A DNA stretch of 64,000 nt, from contig DUNX01000074.1 of NCBI GenBank assembly GCA_012839115.1, positions 17,903 to 81,902 on the forward strand, in the 5' to 3' direction. Shown here piece by piece: positions 40,566 through 48,926 of this stretch (position 1 is its first letter; each line of letters begins with the position of its first letter). This stretch comes from Bacillota bacterium (lineage in GTDB: Bacteria > Bacillota > UBA4882 > UBA10575). The position numbers were made by a program, and so were the translations under genes. The notes under the pieces were generated by a model. It did no database searches, was not told the origin of the DNA, and saw nothing but the letters and a program-made list of their open reading frames with translations.

Positions 40566-42365
40566 ATGAAACTGTTTCGAGCCCATGTTCTGATTTGTGG
40601 AGGCGCCGGCTGTATCTCCTCCGGCTGCCATGCGGTTAAAGAAGAGTTTATCCGGGAATTGCAAGCCAAAGGATTGCATGATGAGATCCAGCTGATCGAA
40701 ACCGGCTGCGTCGGCTCTTGCGATCTGGGGCCAATCGTCATTATCTACCCGGAAGGTGTCTTTTACCAGCACGTTACTCCTGAGGATGTGCGGGAGATCG
40801 TCAGTGAACACCTGCTGAAGGGGAGATATGTCAAGAGAAAGATGTACCGGCACCCCTCCTCCGGGGAACCGGTCGTCACCAGCAGGGAGATGGATTTTTT
40901 CCGTCACCAGACGCGAATTGCCCTGCGTAACTTAGGATTGATTGACCCGGAGAGGATAGAGGAGTATATTGCCAGGGACGGCTATTTTGCCTTGGGAAAG
41001 GTCCTGAATGAGATGACCCCGGAAGAGGTTATCCGGGAGATTAAAGACTCCGGTCTCCGGGGCCGCGGCGGAGCCGGCTTTCCAACGGGTTTGAAATGGG
41101 AGTTGACACGCGAGGCCGGTGGCGCGCGCGGGGAGAAATATGTGGTTTGCAACGCCGATGAAGGCGACCCCGGCGCCTTTATGGACCGCAGTATCCTTGA
41201 AGGCGATCCGCATTCGATTATTGAGGCCATGGCCATTGCCGCTTATGCCATCGGCGCCGGTCAGGGCTATATTTACGTGCGTGCCGAATATCCTTTGGCT
41301 GTTGCCCGGATGAAACAGGCGATTACGAAAGCGCGGGAGTATGGCCTTTTGGGGAAGAATATCATGGGTACCGGCTTTTCTTTCGACCTGGAGATCCGGG
41401 TCGGCGCAGGGGCTTTTGTTTGCGGTGAAGAAACAGCCCTGATCGCCTCGATCGAAGGCAAGCGGGGCGAACCACGGATGAAACCGCCGTTCCCGGCCAC
41501 GGCCGGACTGTGGGGAAAACCGACGCTCATCAATAATGTGGAAACCTATGCCAATATCCCGGTGGTTATCCTCAAAGGGGCCCAGTGGTTCTCCAGGATC
41601 GGGACGGAAAAGAGCAAAGGGACAAAGGTTTTTGCCATTGCCGGGAATATAAACAATACCGGTCTGGTGGAAGTACCAATGGGGACAACCCTGCGCAAGA
41701 TCATTTTTGACCTGGGGGGAGGCATCCCCAACGGGAAACGGTTCAAAGCAGCCCAAACCGGCGGGCCTTCCGGGGGATGCTTGACTGAGAAGGATCTGGA
41801 TACGCCCGTTGATTATGAATCCTTAAAAGCTGCCGGTTCGATGATGGGATCCGGCGGGCTGATTGTCATGGATGAAGATACCTGTATGGTTGATGTCGCT
41901 CGCTTCTTTTTAGAATTTACCCAGGACGAATCCTGCGGCAAGTGTGTCCCTTGCCGGATCGGAACAAAGCATATGCTGGAGATCCTGACGCGGATCACGG
42001 AAGGTAAGGGAGAAGAAGGCGACCTGGAAACCCTGGAGGAATTGGCGGAAGTAATTACCTCCTCTTCCCTCTGCGGTCTCGGCCAGTCGGCGTCAAATCC
42101 GGTCTTAAGCACACTGCGGAATTTCCGCGACGAGTATGAGGCCCACATCAGGGAAAAGCGGTGCCCGGCCGGTGTCTGCACTGCTTTGAAGCGGTATGAA
42201 ATTATTTCTGACCTGTGCAAAGGTTGCGGTCTTTGTGCCCGGGTTTGCCCGGTACAGGCGATTTCCGGCGTCCTCAAGGAGCCTTACCTAATTGACCAGG
42301 AGACCTGCAGCAAGTGCGGTTTGTGCCTGAGCAAATGCCCGTTTAAAGCAATAGTGATGAAATAA
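40566..42365 (+). CDS. HydB2 / NuoF-like flavin subunit with C-terminal ferredoxin domain
   Basis: 599 residues. Same core as HydB1 (2Fe-2S domain CGGAGC ... TGCVGSCDLGP; GRGGAGFPTGLKWEL; NADEGDPGAFMDR; CGEETALIASIEGKRGEPR; ESCGKCVPCRIGT; SSLCGLGQSASN). It adds a C-terminal pair of 4Fe-4S motifs, LCKGCGLCARVCPVQAI and TCSKCGLCLSKCPFKAI, at about residues 545-595, as in bifurcating HydB/NuoF. No HydA follows; the next gene is a GerE-like regulator. It may pair with HydC2, with the HsfB-like protein or with HydA at 8245. Confidence 0.94.
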   Translation: MKLFRAHVLICGGAGCISSGCHAVKEEFIRELQAKGLHDEIQLIETGCVGSCDLGPIVIIYPEGVFYQHVTPEDVREIVSEHLLKGRYVKRKMYRHPSSGEPVVTSREMDFFRHQTRIALRNLGLIDPERIEEYIARDGYFALGKVLNEMTPEEVIREIKDSGLRGRGGAGFPTGLKWELTREAGGARGEKYVVCNADEGDPGAFMDRSILEGDPHSIIEAMAIAAYAIGAGQGYIYVRAEYPLAVARMKQAITKAREYGLLGKNIMGTGFSFDLEIRVGAGAFVCGEETALIASIEGKRGEPRMKPPFPATAGLWGKPTLINNVETYANIPVVILKGAQWFSRIGTEKSKGTKVFAIAGNINNTGLVEVPMGTTLRKIIFDLGGGIPNGKRFKAAQTGGPSGGCLTEKDLDTPVDYESLKAAGSMMGSGGLIVMDEDTCMVDVARFFLEFTQDESCGKCVPCRIGTKHMLEILTRITEGKGEEGDLETLEELAEVITSSSLCGLGQSASNPVLSTLRNFRDEYEAHIREKRCPAGVCTALKRYEIISDLCKGCGLCARVCPVQAISGVLKEPYLIDQETCSKCGLCLSKCPFKAIVMK

Positions 42366-42394
42366 TCCTGTAGACTTCATGGGCGGGAAGCTCT

Positions 42395-42425
42395 CACCTC
42401 TTTCTCCGGCTTGTCATATCATGTA
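42395..42425 (+). promoter_or_regulatory. Candidate mother-cell (sigma K-like) promoter for the GerE-like gene
   Basis: CACC at 42395-42398, 16 bp, then CATATCATGTA at 42415-42425, resembling the sigma K pattern (mACm, 16-17 bp, CATAnnnTA). The same -10 string with one change is upstream of the first SPOCS gene. Confidence 0.35.
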
Positions 42426-42434
42426 CCAGAAGAA

Positions 42435-42472
42435 AACCGTCCCGTTCGCGCGCGCATTTTAAAAGGACGGTT
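42435..42472 (+). promoter_or_regulatory. Inverted repeat with CG tract as loop, before the GerE-like gene
   Basis: AACCGTCC (42435-42442) pairs with GGACGGTT (42465-42472). The loop holds TTCGCGCGCGCA. It ends at the ribosome site. Confidence 0.5.
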
Positions 42473-42490
42473 GGAGAGGAGGAAGGGCAG

Positions 42491-42736
42491 ATGGCTCAGT
42501 TACCAAACACTCATCGACCCGGTCCTCTTGAACGGTTGAGCCCAAGGGAAAGGGAGATCCTGCCTTTGGTGGCCGCTGGTAAAGACAACCGCGAAATTGG
42601 ACAGCTTTTATTCATTAGTGAAAAAACGGCAAAGAACTATGTCACCAGTATCCGTAAGAAACTTGAGCTAAAAAACAGGACGCAGATTGCCCTCTTTGCC
42701 CTGAAAGAGGGGATTATTAAGTTGGATGATCTTTGA
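42491..42736 (+). CDS. GerE-like LuxR-type HTH regulator
   Basis: 81 residues, just an HTH domain with no receiver. LSPREREILPLVAAGKDNREIGQLLFISEKTAKNYVTSIRKKLELKNRTQIALFAL matches the LuxR/GerE fold, and the size and stand-alone form match GerE, the late mother-cell spore-coat regulator (74 residues in Bacillus). ATG follows GAGAGGAGGAAGGGCAG. Being followed by the CAP and SPOCS genes supports a spore-coat role, but other NarL-type small regulators exist, so the symbol is left blank. Confidence 0.82.
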   Translation: MAQLPNTHRPGPLERLSPREREILPLVAAGKDNREIGQLLFISEKTAKNYVTSIRKKLELKNRTQIALFALKEGIIKLDDL

Positions 42737-42752
42737 CGAGGAAGACTAATTT

Positions 42753-42809
42753 ATTAATTAATCTGTTTAATTAATTAATAAATTTGAAAGAGCCGGGGGC
42801 CGGCCCCGG
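42753..42809 (+). repeat. AT-rich then GC-rich inverted repeats
   Basis: ATTAATTAAT (42753-42762) is mirrored by ATTAATTAAT (42770-42779). Next, CCGGGG and CCCCGG arms lie at 42793-42809. A stop for the GerE-like gene or an operator is possible; no long T-run follows. Confidence 0.5.
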
Positions 42810-42845
42810 GATACGGCAAATTGCGACTTACAGCAATTACGATTT

Positions 42846-42876
42846 ACAGCCCTGATTACCAGGGCTGTATTTATTT
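42846..42876 (+). terminator. Intrinsic terminator upstream of the CAP gene
   Basis: Perfect 9-bp stem ACAGCCCTG (42846-42854) with CAGGGCTGT (42860-42868), then ATTTATTT. The rest of the gap to 43047 has a CCCGCA ... TGCGGG pairing (42891-42934) and an AAAGGAGG at 42944 but no gene recognised. Confidence 0.7.
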
Positions 42877-43047
42877 ACATAAAGGGTTTTCCCGCAGGGC
42901 AATGAATAAAAAAAATAGCCGAAGTGGTTGCGGGTTGTCTTTAAAAGGAGGTGTATGGGCGGACAACCACCGGTTTCTCCAAACAACGCAGAAATCGTCG
43001 TTGCAACTTTCTCACCGAAAAGGGCAGTAATGAAAGGAGAGTATTCG

Positions 43048-43794
43048 ATGTCCGCGTTACTTTCTTTACGCGCCCGATTCGTTGGTAGTTTACTCGTCGC
43101 CGTCGCTCTAGTATTCGCAGTAATCCTTCCAGCATCAGCCGTTGTCTACTATTTCGTTGGTGGGTCGTCAAGCCCATATTATTGCTCTACCGGTGCTGGG
43201 AGCCAGTGCGGCACATTTAGCTATTCAACGAAGCAATCATCGAACTACTCATCATACTACTCAACGCGGAATAATTCTACCAGCCAACGCAGTTACTATC
43301 AGATCATTGTACCGCAGAAACCAAGCGCTCCGGCGCCTGCTCCACAACCTCCGGGTTCCACCAACCCGCCATCTCCATCTCCATCTCCTTCTCCTGCTCC
43401 GAGCGGGAGTATCACTTCCAAGGAGCAGCAGATGGTGAGCTTGGTGAACCAGGAAAGATCGAAGGCTGGTTTACAGCAGTTGCAGGTGGACATGTCCCTG
43501 GTGGAACTGGCCAGGAAGAAGAGCCAAGACATGATTGACCGCAACTACTTCGGTCATAATTCACCAACCTATGGGTCGCCCTTTGATATGATGCGGCAGG
43601 CCGGTGTTAAATACACCACTGCCGGTGAAAACCTGGCCGGCGCCGCTTCTGTCACTTCGGCCCATAACAATCTGATGGCCAGTTCCGGTCATCGCGCCAA
43701 TATTCTGAGCCCGAGATATAATTACTTCGGGGTTGGGATTGTCGAAGGCGGTCCCTATGGAAACATGTTCACCCAGTTGTTCGTGGGTAGATAA
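43048..43794 (+). CDS. Secreted CAP/SCP-domain protein
   Basis: 248 residues. Signal peptide at about residues 5-32 (basic start, VGSLLVAVALVFAVILPASAVV), a Ser/Tyr/Asn-rich stretch with Cys pair, a Pro-rich linker (APAPAPQPPGSTNPPSPSPS), and a C-terminal CAP domain (residues ~125-248) with LVNQERSKAGLQQL, LARKKSQDMIDRNYFGHNSP, TAGENLAGA and SGHRANILSPRYNYFGVGI. This is the YkwD-type group of secreted or spore-associated proteins. The start at 43048 follows GGAGAGTATTCG; the in-frame ATG at 43030 is an alternative. Codon use in the N-terminal half is more A/T-rich than its neighbours. Confidence 0.85.
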   Translation: MSALLSLRARFVGSLLVAVALVFAVILPASAVVYYFVGGSSSPYYCSTGAGSQCGTFSYSTKQSSNYSSYYSTRNNSTSQRSYYQIIVPQKPSAPAPAPQPPGSTNPPSPSPSPSPAPSGSITSKEQQMVSLVNQERSKAGLQQLQVDMSLVELARKKSQDMIDRNYFGHNSPTYGSPFDMMRQAGVKYTTAGENLAGAASVTSAHNNLMASSGHRANILSPRYNYFGVGIVEGGPYGNMFTQLFVGR

Positions 43795-43848
43795 AAAAAA
43801 AGACCCCTTTTCGGGAGAGGGTGCGACACCGCCCCCCTCCGATGAAAT

Positions 43849-43874
43849 AGCGCCCGGCAAGGGCGCTTTTTTTT
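43849..43874 (+). terminator. Intrinsic terminator after the CAP gene
   Basis: AGCGCCC-GGCAA-GGGCGCT at 43849-43867 followed by TTTTTTT. Confidence 0.9.
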
Positions 43875-43905
43875 GCAAAGACTGAGGAAAGATTGCAGCT
43901 ATAAG

Positions 43906-43934
43906 CACCTCCGGCGCCGGCGGCATATAATGTA
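43906..43934 (+). promoter_or_regulatory. Candidate mother-cell promoter of the first SPOCS gene
   Basis: CACC at 43906-43909, 14 bp, CATATAATGTA at 43924-43934. The -10 string resembles CATAnnnTA; the spacing is shorter than the sigma K norm. Confidence 0.35.
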
Positions 43935-44036
43935 CTAGATCTGGATGTCCATCCGGATTTGGTGCGGTGACCGGCAGCTTATTAGGGTTTTGGTAACAGC
44001 TGTCCGGAAACTGGCGGGAGAAAGGAGGGTGCGTTG

Positions 44037-46607
44037 ATGGAGTTTGAGGAGAAGGATGCGGCGCGTGGACCGGAAGAGAACCAGCCGCAAGCTGAAGATA
44101 GAATTATCCCGGACGGAAAGGAAGAACCGGCAGCGCGCGCGAGCGCGCGAACTGTTGTCCCAGAAGAACCGGAAGCTGCGGTAGAAGAACCAGGAGCAAC
44201 GGCGGAAGAACCGGAAGTAACAGCAGAAAAAGCAGAAAAAGAAGAGAAGAAGACAAAAACCACGCGGCCACGGAAGAAACGGAAAAATCGCAGCGCCGGG
44301 CAGGAAACTACAGAAAGAGAGAAAACAGAGGCAAAAGAGGCTGAGCAGGAAAAGGCCGCAGCGGAACCGGAAGAGGTAGAGGTTGTTGTAAGAAAAAAGA
44401 AAAAAAAGGCGCGCGAAGATGAGACCGGGGAAGAGGCGCCTCCAGAGGCGGCAAAGAAGATTGTCATGCCAACAAGGGTACAGGTGAAGGCGAGCTCGAG
44501 TACGGACGGGGAAACGGAAGGAGAGTCCCTTGCGGAGTATGATCCCAATCTGGTAAAGATCAAAGTCAATAACTCCAGTATTGAAGAGACTGAGGAGATG
44601 GAAGCCGACGCAGGGGTGGCAACGGCTTTTCAAGGCGCCCAGGTACGGGTGGGTGAAGCTAGAACCCGAGTCGCCCCGGCCATACCGGTTACCCGGCTGC
44701 CGGCGGCGGCGGTGAAGATACGGAATATTACCGGTGAGATCAGGGATATTACAGCGGAGATCATCCCCGACAAAGTGATCATCCAGGGGACTATTCATAA
44801 ACAAGTATTCTTCGTTGGCACTGACGGTGTAATCAGGCATTTTGCAGAAGATATCCCTTTCAGTACCTTTATTGATCTCCCCGGGGCAGAGCCCGGCATG
44901 AACGTACAGGTGCACCCGGTTATTGAAAAGATCCTTTTCCGTTTGGCTGCGGACGGGCGGTCTGTATTACAAAAAATCATCCTGGAGATCTTTGTCAAGG
45001 TAACCGAGTTTGTCCAGGTGGGGTTGGAAATAAATGAAGGCCCGTTGCTGCTTTTACCCTCTGTGGTTGGCGAAGCCACCAAACAACACTTGATCGAAGA
45101 AACAGTGGAGCTTGATCCGCCGGCAGAAAAGGTTGATGAAATCCGGGGAGAACTGCGGGATCTCCAGGTGGAAATTATTCCCGACAAAGTAATAGTGCAA
45201 GGGATAATCCACAAACAGATCTTTTTTGTCGACCGGAACAACCTCGCCCGCCACCAGGAAGAAGAGGTTCCCTTCAGTATGTTCCTGGATCTTCCCGGGG
45301 CGGAACCGGGCATGGATGTGCAGGTACACCCGGTAATTGAGAAGATCTTTTTTGAACTCGTCTCCCCGGTAGAACTGCAGCAAAAGGTGATCATTGAAGT
45401 CTTTATCAAGGTAACTGAGAAGATTCAGGAACGTGTCCGTACGGGCGAAGGACCATTGTTCAAAGTGGAACAGGTGATTGGCGAAGGCCAGGAACAGCTC
45501 TTGAAAGAGTCCGTCATTGAACTGGAACGGCCGGCCATCAAAATCCGGGAGATCGTGGGCGAGGTGCGAAATATCAGTGCCCAGGTGATACCGGATAAAG
45601 TGATTATCCAAGGAATTTTGCATAAACAGATCTTCTTTATCACCACGGATAATGTTGAACGCCACCAGATGGAAGAGGTTCCTTTCGGACTTTTTATTGA
45701 TATTCCAGGCGCGGCCCCGGGTTTAAATACCAATGTGAAAATCCTCATCGAACAGATAATTTTTCACTTGGATGATGACCGTATCCTACGGCAAAAAGTG
45801 ATCCTTCAAGCCAGGGTCGTGGTGACAGAAACGATCCAGGCCCGCTTGGCGACGACCGATTTTCCCATCTTCAAGTTGGAACAGGTCATCGGGGAAGGAA
45901 TCCGGCAATTGCTCGTGGAAAAGGTGGAAGTCATTCCCGAAATAGTCCGCGCTGTGCGGGTGGTCCGGGTCGTACCCCAGCCCGTCGCCGTCACCGGCGA
46001 GCAGCAGATAATTGTGGAAAATGTTGTAGAACTGCCGGAAAAAGCAATTAAGATCCGGGAAGTAAGAGGGGAGATCACCGACCTCCGGGCCCGGATCATC
46101 GCTGAAGGAAAGGTGCTGGTGGAGGGGTTCGTTCACAAGCAGGTCTTCTTTGTCAACAAAAAAAATGTGGTGCAAGCGATTACTGAAGAAGTGCCCTTCT
46201 CGGTCCTGGTGAATGTCCCCGGTTTGACTCCGGATACCCCGATTCGTGTGAATGTGCAAATTGAGAACATCTCTTTCACCCTCTCACAGGACGGCCGTTT
46301 CTTGCGGCAACTCATTGTCCTCCGCGTCCTGGTGGAGGGTGAGGAAATAGCTCCCGAACCGTTTGACGTGGTTACAGAAGTAACCGGCCCGGGGATTACA
46401 ACAGAACGAATCCTGGTCCGTGCGCCGGTTCTTACCGAAGCCGGTATCGTTGAGGAAGAATTTTTTGCAGTGACCGATGTTTCCGGACCCGGCATCCTCA
46501 GGGTTGATAAAGCAGTGGTGCCTCTGGATGTGGTGGGTGACGGTATCCCTGAACCCGTCCCTGTTGAAGTGGTTACGAATGTGGTTTTTGCACCAATACC
46601 CTTATGA
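44037..46607 (+). CDS. Four-SPOCS (DUF3794) spore protein
   Basis: 856 residues. Residues 1-225 are acidic/basic low-complexity (PEEPEAAVEEPGATAEEPEV, KKKKKARE), including an ARASAR stretch from a CG tract at 44132-44150. Four SPOCS/DUF3794 domains follow at about 227-335, 365-468, 501-603 and 671-770. Each has the pattern IREIxGExRDLxAEIIPDKV, xIQGxxHKQIFFV and EVPFSxFxDxPGAEPG. A Val/Pro-rich tail with two GPGI motifs ends the protein. SPOCS domains occur in spore-coat/cortex morphogenetic proteins (SpoVID, SafA-associated), so a spore envelope role is inferred. ATG follows AAGGAGGGTGCGTTG. No LysM domain was seen. Confidence 0.9.
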   Translation: MEFEEKDAARGPEENQPQAEDRIIPDGKEEPAARASARTVVPEEPEAAVEEPGATAEEPEVTAEKAEKEEKKTKTTRPRKKRKNRSAGQETTEREKTEAKEAEQEKAAAEPEEVEVVVRKKKKKAREDETGEEAPPEAAKKIVMPTRVQVKASSSTDGETEGESLAEYDPNLVKIKVNNSSIEETEEMEADAGVATAFQGAQVRVGEARTRVAPAIPVTRLPAAAVKIRNITGEIRDITAEIIPDKVIIQGTIHKQVFFVGTDGVIRHFAEDIPFSTFIDLPGAEPGMNVQVHPVIEKILFRLAADGRSVLQKIILEIFVKVTEFVQVGLEINEGPLLLLPSVVGEATKQHLIEETVELDPPAEKVDEIRGELRDLQVEIIPDKVIVQGIIHKQIFFVDRNNLARHQEEEVPFSMFLDLPGAEPGMDVQVHPVIEKIFFELVSPVELQQKVIIEVFIKVTEKIQERVRTGEGPLFKVEQVIGEGQEQLLKESVIELERPAIKIREIVGEVRNISAQVIPDKVIIQGILHKQIFFITTDNVERHQMEEVPFGLFIDIPGAAPGLNTNVKILIEQIIFHLDDDRILRQKVILQARVVVTETIQARLATTDFPIFKLEQVIGEGIRQLLVEKVEVIPEIVRAVRVVRVVPQPVAVTGEQQIIVENVVELPEKAIKIREVRGEITDLRARIIAEGKVLVEGFVHKQVFFVNKKNVVQAITEEVPFSVLVNVPGLTPDTPIRVNVQIENISFTLSQDGRFLRQLIVLRVLVEGEEIAPEPFDVVTEVTGPGITTERILVRAPVLTEAGIVEEEFFAVTDVSGPGILRVDKAVVPLDVVGDGIPEPVPVEVVTNVVFAPIPL
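44132..44150. repeat. CG tract in the first SPOCS gene
   Basis: AGCGCGCGCGAGCGCGCGA within the coding low-complexity part. Confidence 0.75.
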
Positions 46608-46623
46608 TTGTGCTTATGTTTAT

Positions 46624-46648
46624 AAAGGGCCGTAAAGGCCCTTTTTTT
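46624..46648 (+). terminator. Intrinsic terminator after the first SPOCS gene
   Basis: AAAGGGCC-GTAAA-GGCCCTTT followed by TTTT (46624-46648). Confidence 0.9.
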
Positions 46649-46662
46649 ATTTCTCCTATGAG

Positions 46663-46690
46663 CACAAGTGATGACCAATTCATATATTAT
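46663..46690 (+). promoter_or_regulatory. Candidate mother-cell promoter of the second SPOCS gene
   Basis: CACA at 46663-46666, 14 bp, CATATATTAT at 46681-46690. Same arrangement and spacing as upstream of the first SPOCS gene. Confidence 0.35.
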
Positions 46691-46827
46691 AGTAGCGAAT
46701 CCGAAGGTTGTTTTTCCAGGACGGTGGGAGAAAGGGGGGATAACTTGGAACCACAGGGATTATCGGGTTAATCCTTTACCTTGCCCTCATAGCGCTCAGT
46801 GTCTTTTGGCTGTATTCCCTGCAAAAA

Positions 46828-48702
46828 ATGAGGATTACCCAGATCATCACGGCCTCTTCTCTCAAGCCGGACGATAATATTCTTTACGCCCCCGGAGGCT
46901 TCAGGTTTAGGTTAAGAAGAAGGAGGAAAAAAACTTCGCCTCTCCGGGTAGATGCAGCCCCGGGCGGCAGGGATCCCCCAGCGGTGACCAGGGAGCCGGG
47001 CGATGGTCTTTCTTTTCAGGAGGAAACCGGCGGCAACAGGGGAAAACCGATGGAAATAACTGCGGGTGAAAAAAAACCGGATGAAGAAAGACCAGATGAA
47101 AAAAACCCGGGTGAAATAGGCTCAGATGAAAAAAACCTGGATGAAAAAGACCAGGACGAAAAGAGTTCAGATGAAATAAACCCAGGTGAAATAAGCCCGG
47201 ATGTTACGGGAATGCCAGTGAAGGAAACTCCGGTGGTTCAGGAAGAGGAAGAAGAGATGAATACGCGTGCACGTGCGCCAACCGGTTCTGTTACAAAATG
47301 CGGTGCGTACGGGCACGGAGAACACGATACTCCGGACGCTTGCGGGTCATTGCCGCAGCACCCGGCGGCTCAAGAAAGAGGAGAAACCAATGGACCCGGA
47401 GACACCGGAGTTCAAGAAATACCGAAAGGAGGAGAGACCTTAATGGACCCTTTGGTGCGGGCCGAGGTGGTCATCGGTGAAGCGACAAAGCAATTATTGA
47501 TTGAGAGCAACCTTACCCTCTCCCAACCTGCACTCAAGATCAGGAACATCACCGCGGAGATTCGCGATTTGACCACTGAATTGATTCCGGATAAAGTTAT
47601 TATCCAGGGATTGCTGCACAAACAGATATTTTTCGTCGGTGAGGATAATATTGTCCACCACCAAACAGAGGAGGCGCCTTTCAGCACATTTGTGGATGTC
47701 TTTGGCGCCGAGCCGGGGATGAATATTCAGATCCACCCGACAGTGGAAACAATCCTCTTTACCTTGCTTAATCCAACCTTACTCCATCAAAAAGTGGTCA
47801 CCGAGTTCTTTGTCAAAGTAACCGAACCCACGCAGATTAATATCAGGGAAGGAAACGGTCCCTTGGTACGCCTGGATCAGGTAATTGGCGAAGCCACCAA
47901 GCAAGAGCTTTTGGAAAATATGGTTACCCTGGAGTCCCCGGCAATCAAGATCGATGATATTACAGCGGAAATCGCTGATCTGAGCGTGGAGGTTCTGGAG
48001 GATAAAATTGTCCTCCAGGGGGTGTTGCATAAGCAGATCTTCTTTATCGGCAAGGATAATGTCGAATTCCACCAGGCGGAAAATGTCGAATTCAGTACTT
48101 TTGTGGATGTTCCCGGCGCCGAACCGGGGATGGACGTAATCACCGAGCCGACAATTGAATTTATCCATTTTGAACTCATAGATGAAGATACCGTTCTGCA
48201 AAAGATTGTCGTTGAGTTTTTTGTGAAGGTTACCGAAAGTGTACAAATGAACGTTGCGCTTGGACCTGGTGCTCTGTTAAAGCTTGATACGGTAGTTGGC
48301 GAACAGACCGCCCAGTTGTTGATTGAGAGTACCCTTGGCCTTACGCAACCGGCGGTGAAAATCCGTGAGATTATGGCAAAAGTGGAGCAATTGATGGCGG
48401 AAGTGATTGAAGACAAGATCATCATCCAGGGGATTGTTCATAAGCAGATCTTTTTCATCAACCAGAATAACTTGGAGATTCATCAGAGTGAAGATGTGCC
48501 CTTCAGCACTTTTGTGGATATCCCCGGCGCTGTCCCAGGAATGGATGTGCGCATTAAACCACAAATAGAGACGATCCTCTTTGAACTTCTTGATCCCGAC
48601 AAACTGCGGCAAAAAGTTGTTCTGGAGTTGTTCGTCAAAATCACAGAATCCCAGCAACTCCAAGTACAGGTTGTTGTCCCATATCCACCCTATTATTTCT
48701 AA
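46828..48702 (+). CDS. Three-SPOCS (DUF3794) spore protein
   Basis: 624 residues from ATG 46828. A basic N-terminal part (RFRLRRRRKK near residues 28-37), a repeat-rich acidic segment at about 79-130 built from five-residue units of the DEKNP/DEKSS kind, a Cys/Gly/Pro stretch, and three SPOCS domains at about 237-336, 372-472 and 510-612 with IIPDKVIIQGLLHKQIFFV-type cores. In the same frame upstream of the ATG (46747-46827) a hydrophobic segment GIIGLILYLALIALSVFWLYS is encoded without an ATG/GTG/TTG start, so the real N-terminus may lie there. Partner or paralogue of the 44037 protein. Confidence 0.85.
   Translation: MRITQIITASSLKPDDNILYAPGGFRFRLRRRRKKTSPLRVDAAPGGRDPPAVTREPGDGLSFQEETGGNRGKPMEITAGEKKPDEERPDEKNPGEIGSDEKNLDEKDQDEKSSDEINPGEISPDVTGMPVKETPVVQEEEEEMNTRARAPTGSVTKCGAYGHGEHDTPDACGSLPQHPAAQERGETNGPGDTGVQEIPKGGETLMDPLVRAEVVIGEATKQLLIESNLTLSQPALKIRNITAEIRDLTTELIPDKVIIQGLLHKQIFFVGEDNIVHHQTEEAPFSTFVDVFGAEPGMNIQIHPTVETILFTLLNPTLLHQKVVTEFFVKVTEPTQINIREGNGPLVRLDQVIGEATKQELLENMVTLESPAIKIDDITAEIADLSVEVLEDKIVLQGVLHKQIFFIGKDNVEFHQAENVEFSTFVDVPGAEPGMDVITEPTIEFIHFELIDEDTVLQKIVVEFFVKVTESVQMNVALGPGALLKLDTVVGEQTAQLLIESTLGLTQPAVKIREIMAKVEQLMAEVIEDKIIIQGIVHKQIFFINQNNLEIHQSEDVPFSTFVDIPGAVPGMDVRIKPQIETILFELLDPDKLRQKVVLELFVKITESQQLQVQVVVPYPPYYF
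47062..47215 (+). repeat. 15-bp coding repeats in the second SPOCS gene
   Basis: About nine units of CCAGATGAAAAAAAC / CCGGGTGAAATAGGC type at 15-base steps, encoding xDEKx or xGEIx pentapeptides. Confidence 0.75.
47262..47320. repeat. CG/TG tract inside the second SPOCS gene
   Basis: TACGCGTGCACGTGCGCC (47262-47279) and GCGGTGCGTACGGGCACGG (47302-47320) within coding sequence. Confidence 0.65.
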
Positions 48703-48756
48703 GCCCTAGTTTCTAAGACTCATCCAAGACCAATCTGAATCTCCCCTTCCCCCATG

Positions 48757-48803
48757 GATACAGGTCTTTGGTTTTACGCCTGCGCGTGCCAAAGGCCTGT
48801 ATC
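48757..48803 (+). terminator. Long hairpin after the second SPOCS gene
   Basis: GATACAGGTCTTTGG (48757-48771) pairs over 15 bp with CCAAAGGCCTGTATC (48789-48803) with one T-G pair, the loop containing CGCCTGCGCGTG. ATTTTG follows. A probable terminator, though the T-run is short. Confidence 0.65.
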
Positions 48804-48926
48804 ATTTTGACAGGCAAGTATTGGCACGGGGGGCCATAAACATTTAAGAGCAGGTCATGAGTGAAAGCGCGTTAAAGACGCGCACGAAAGAAGAGACTGT
48901 CCCCATGGAGACAGGAGGATATAATC

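Noticed and set aside
42880..43047. c-di-GMP or c-di-AMP riboswitch before the CAP gene
   Set aside because: A CCCGCA/TGCGGG pairing exists but the conserved aptamer strings of these classes were not found.
43982..48663. Several long minus-strand frames opposite the SPOCS genes
   Set aside because: They mirror the repetitive plus-strand domains, lack ribosome sites and have Ser/Arg-rich shadow composition.
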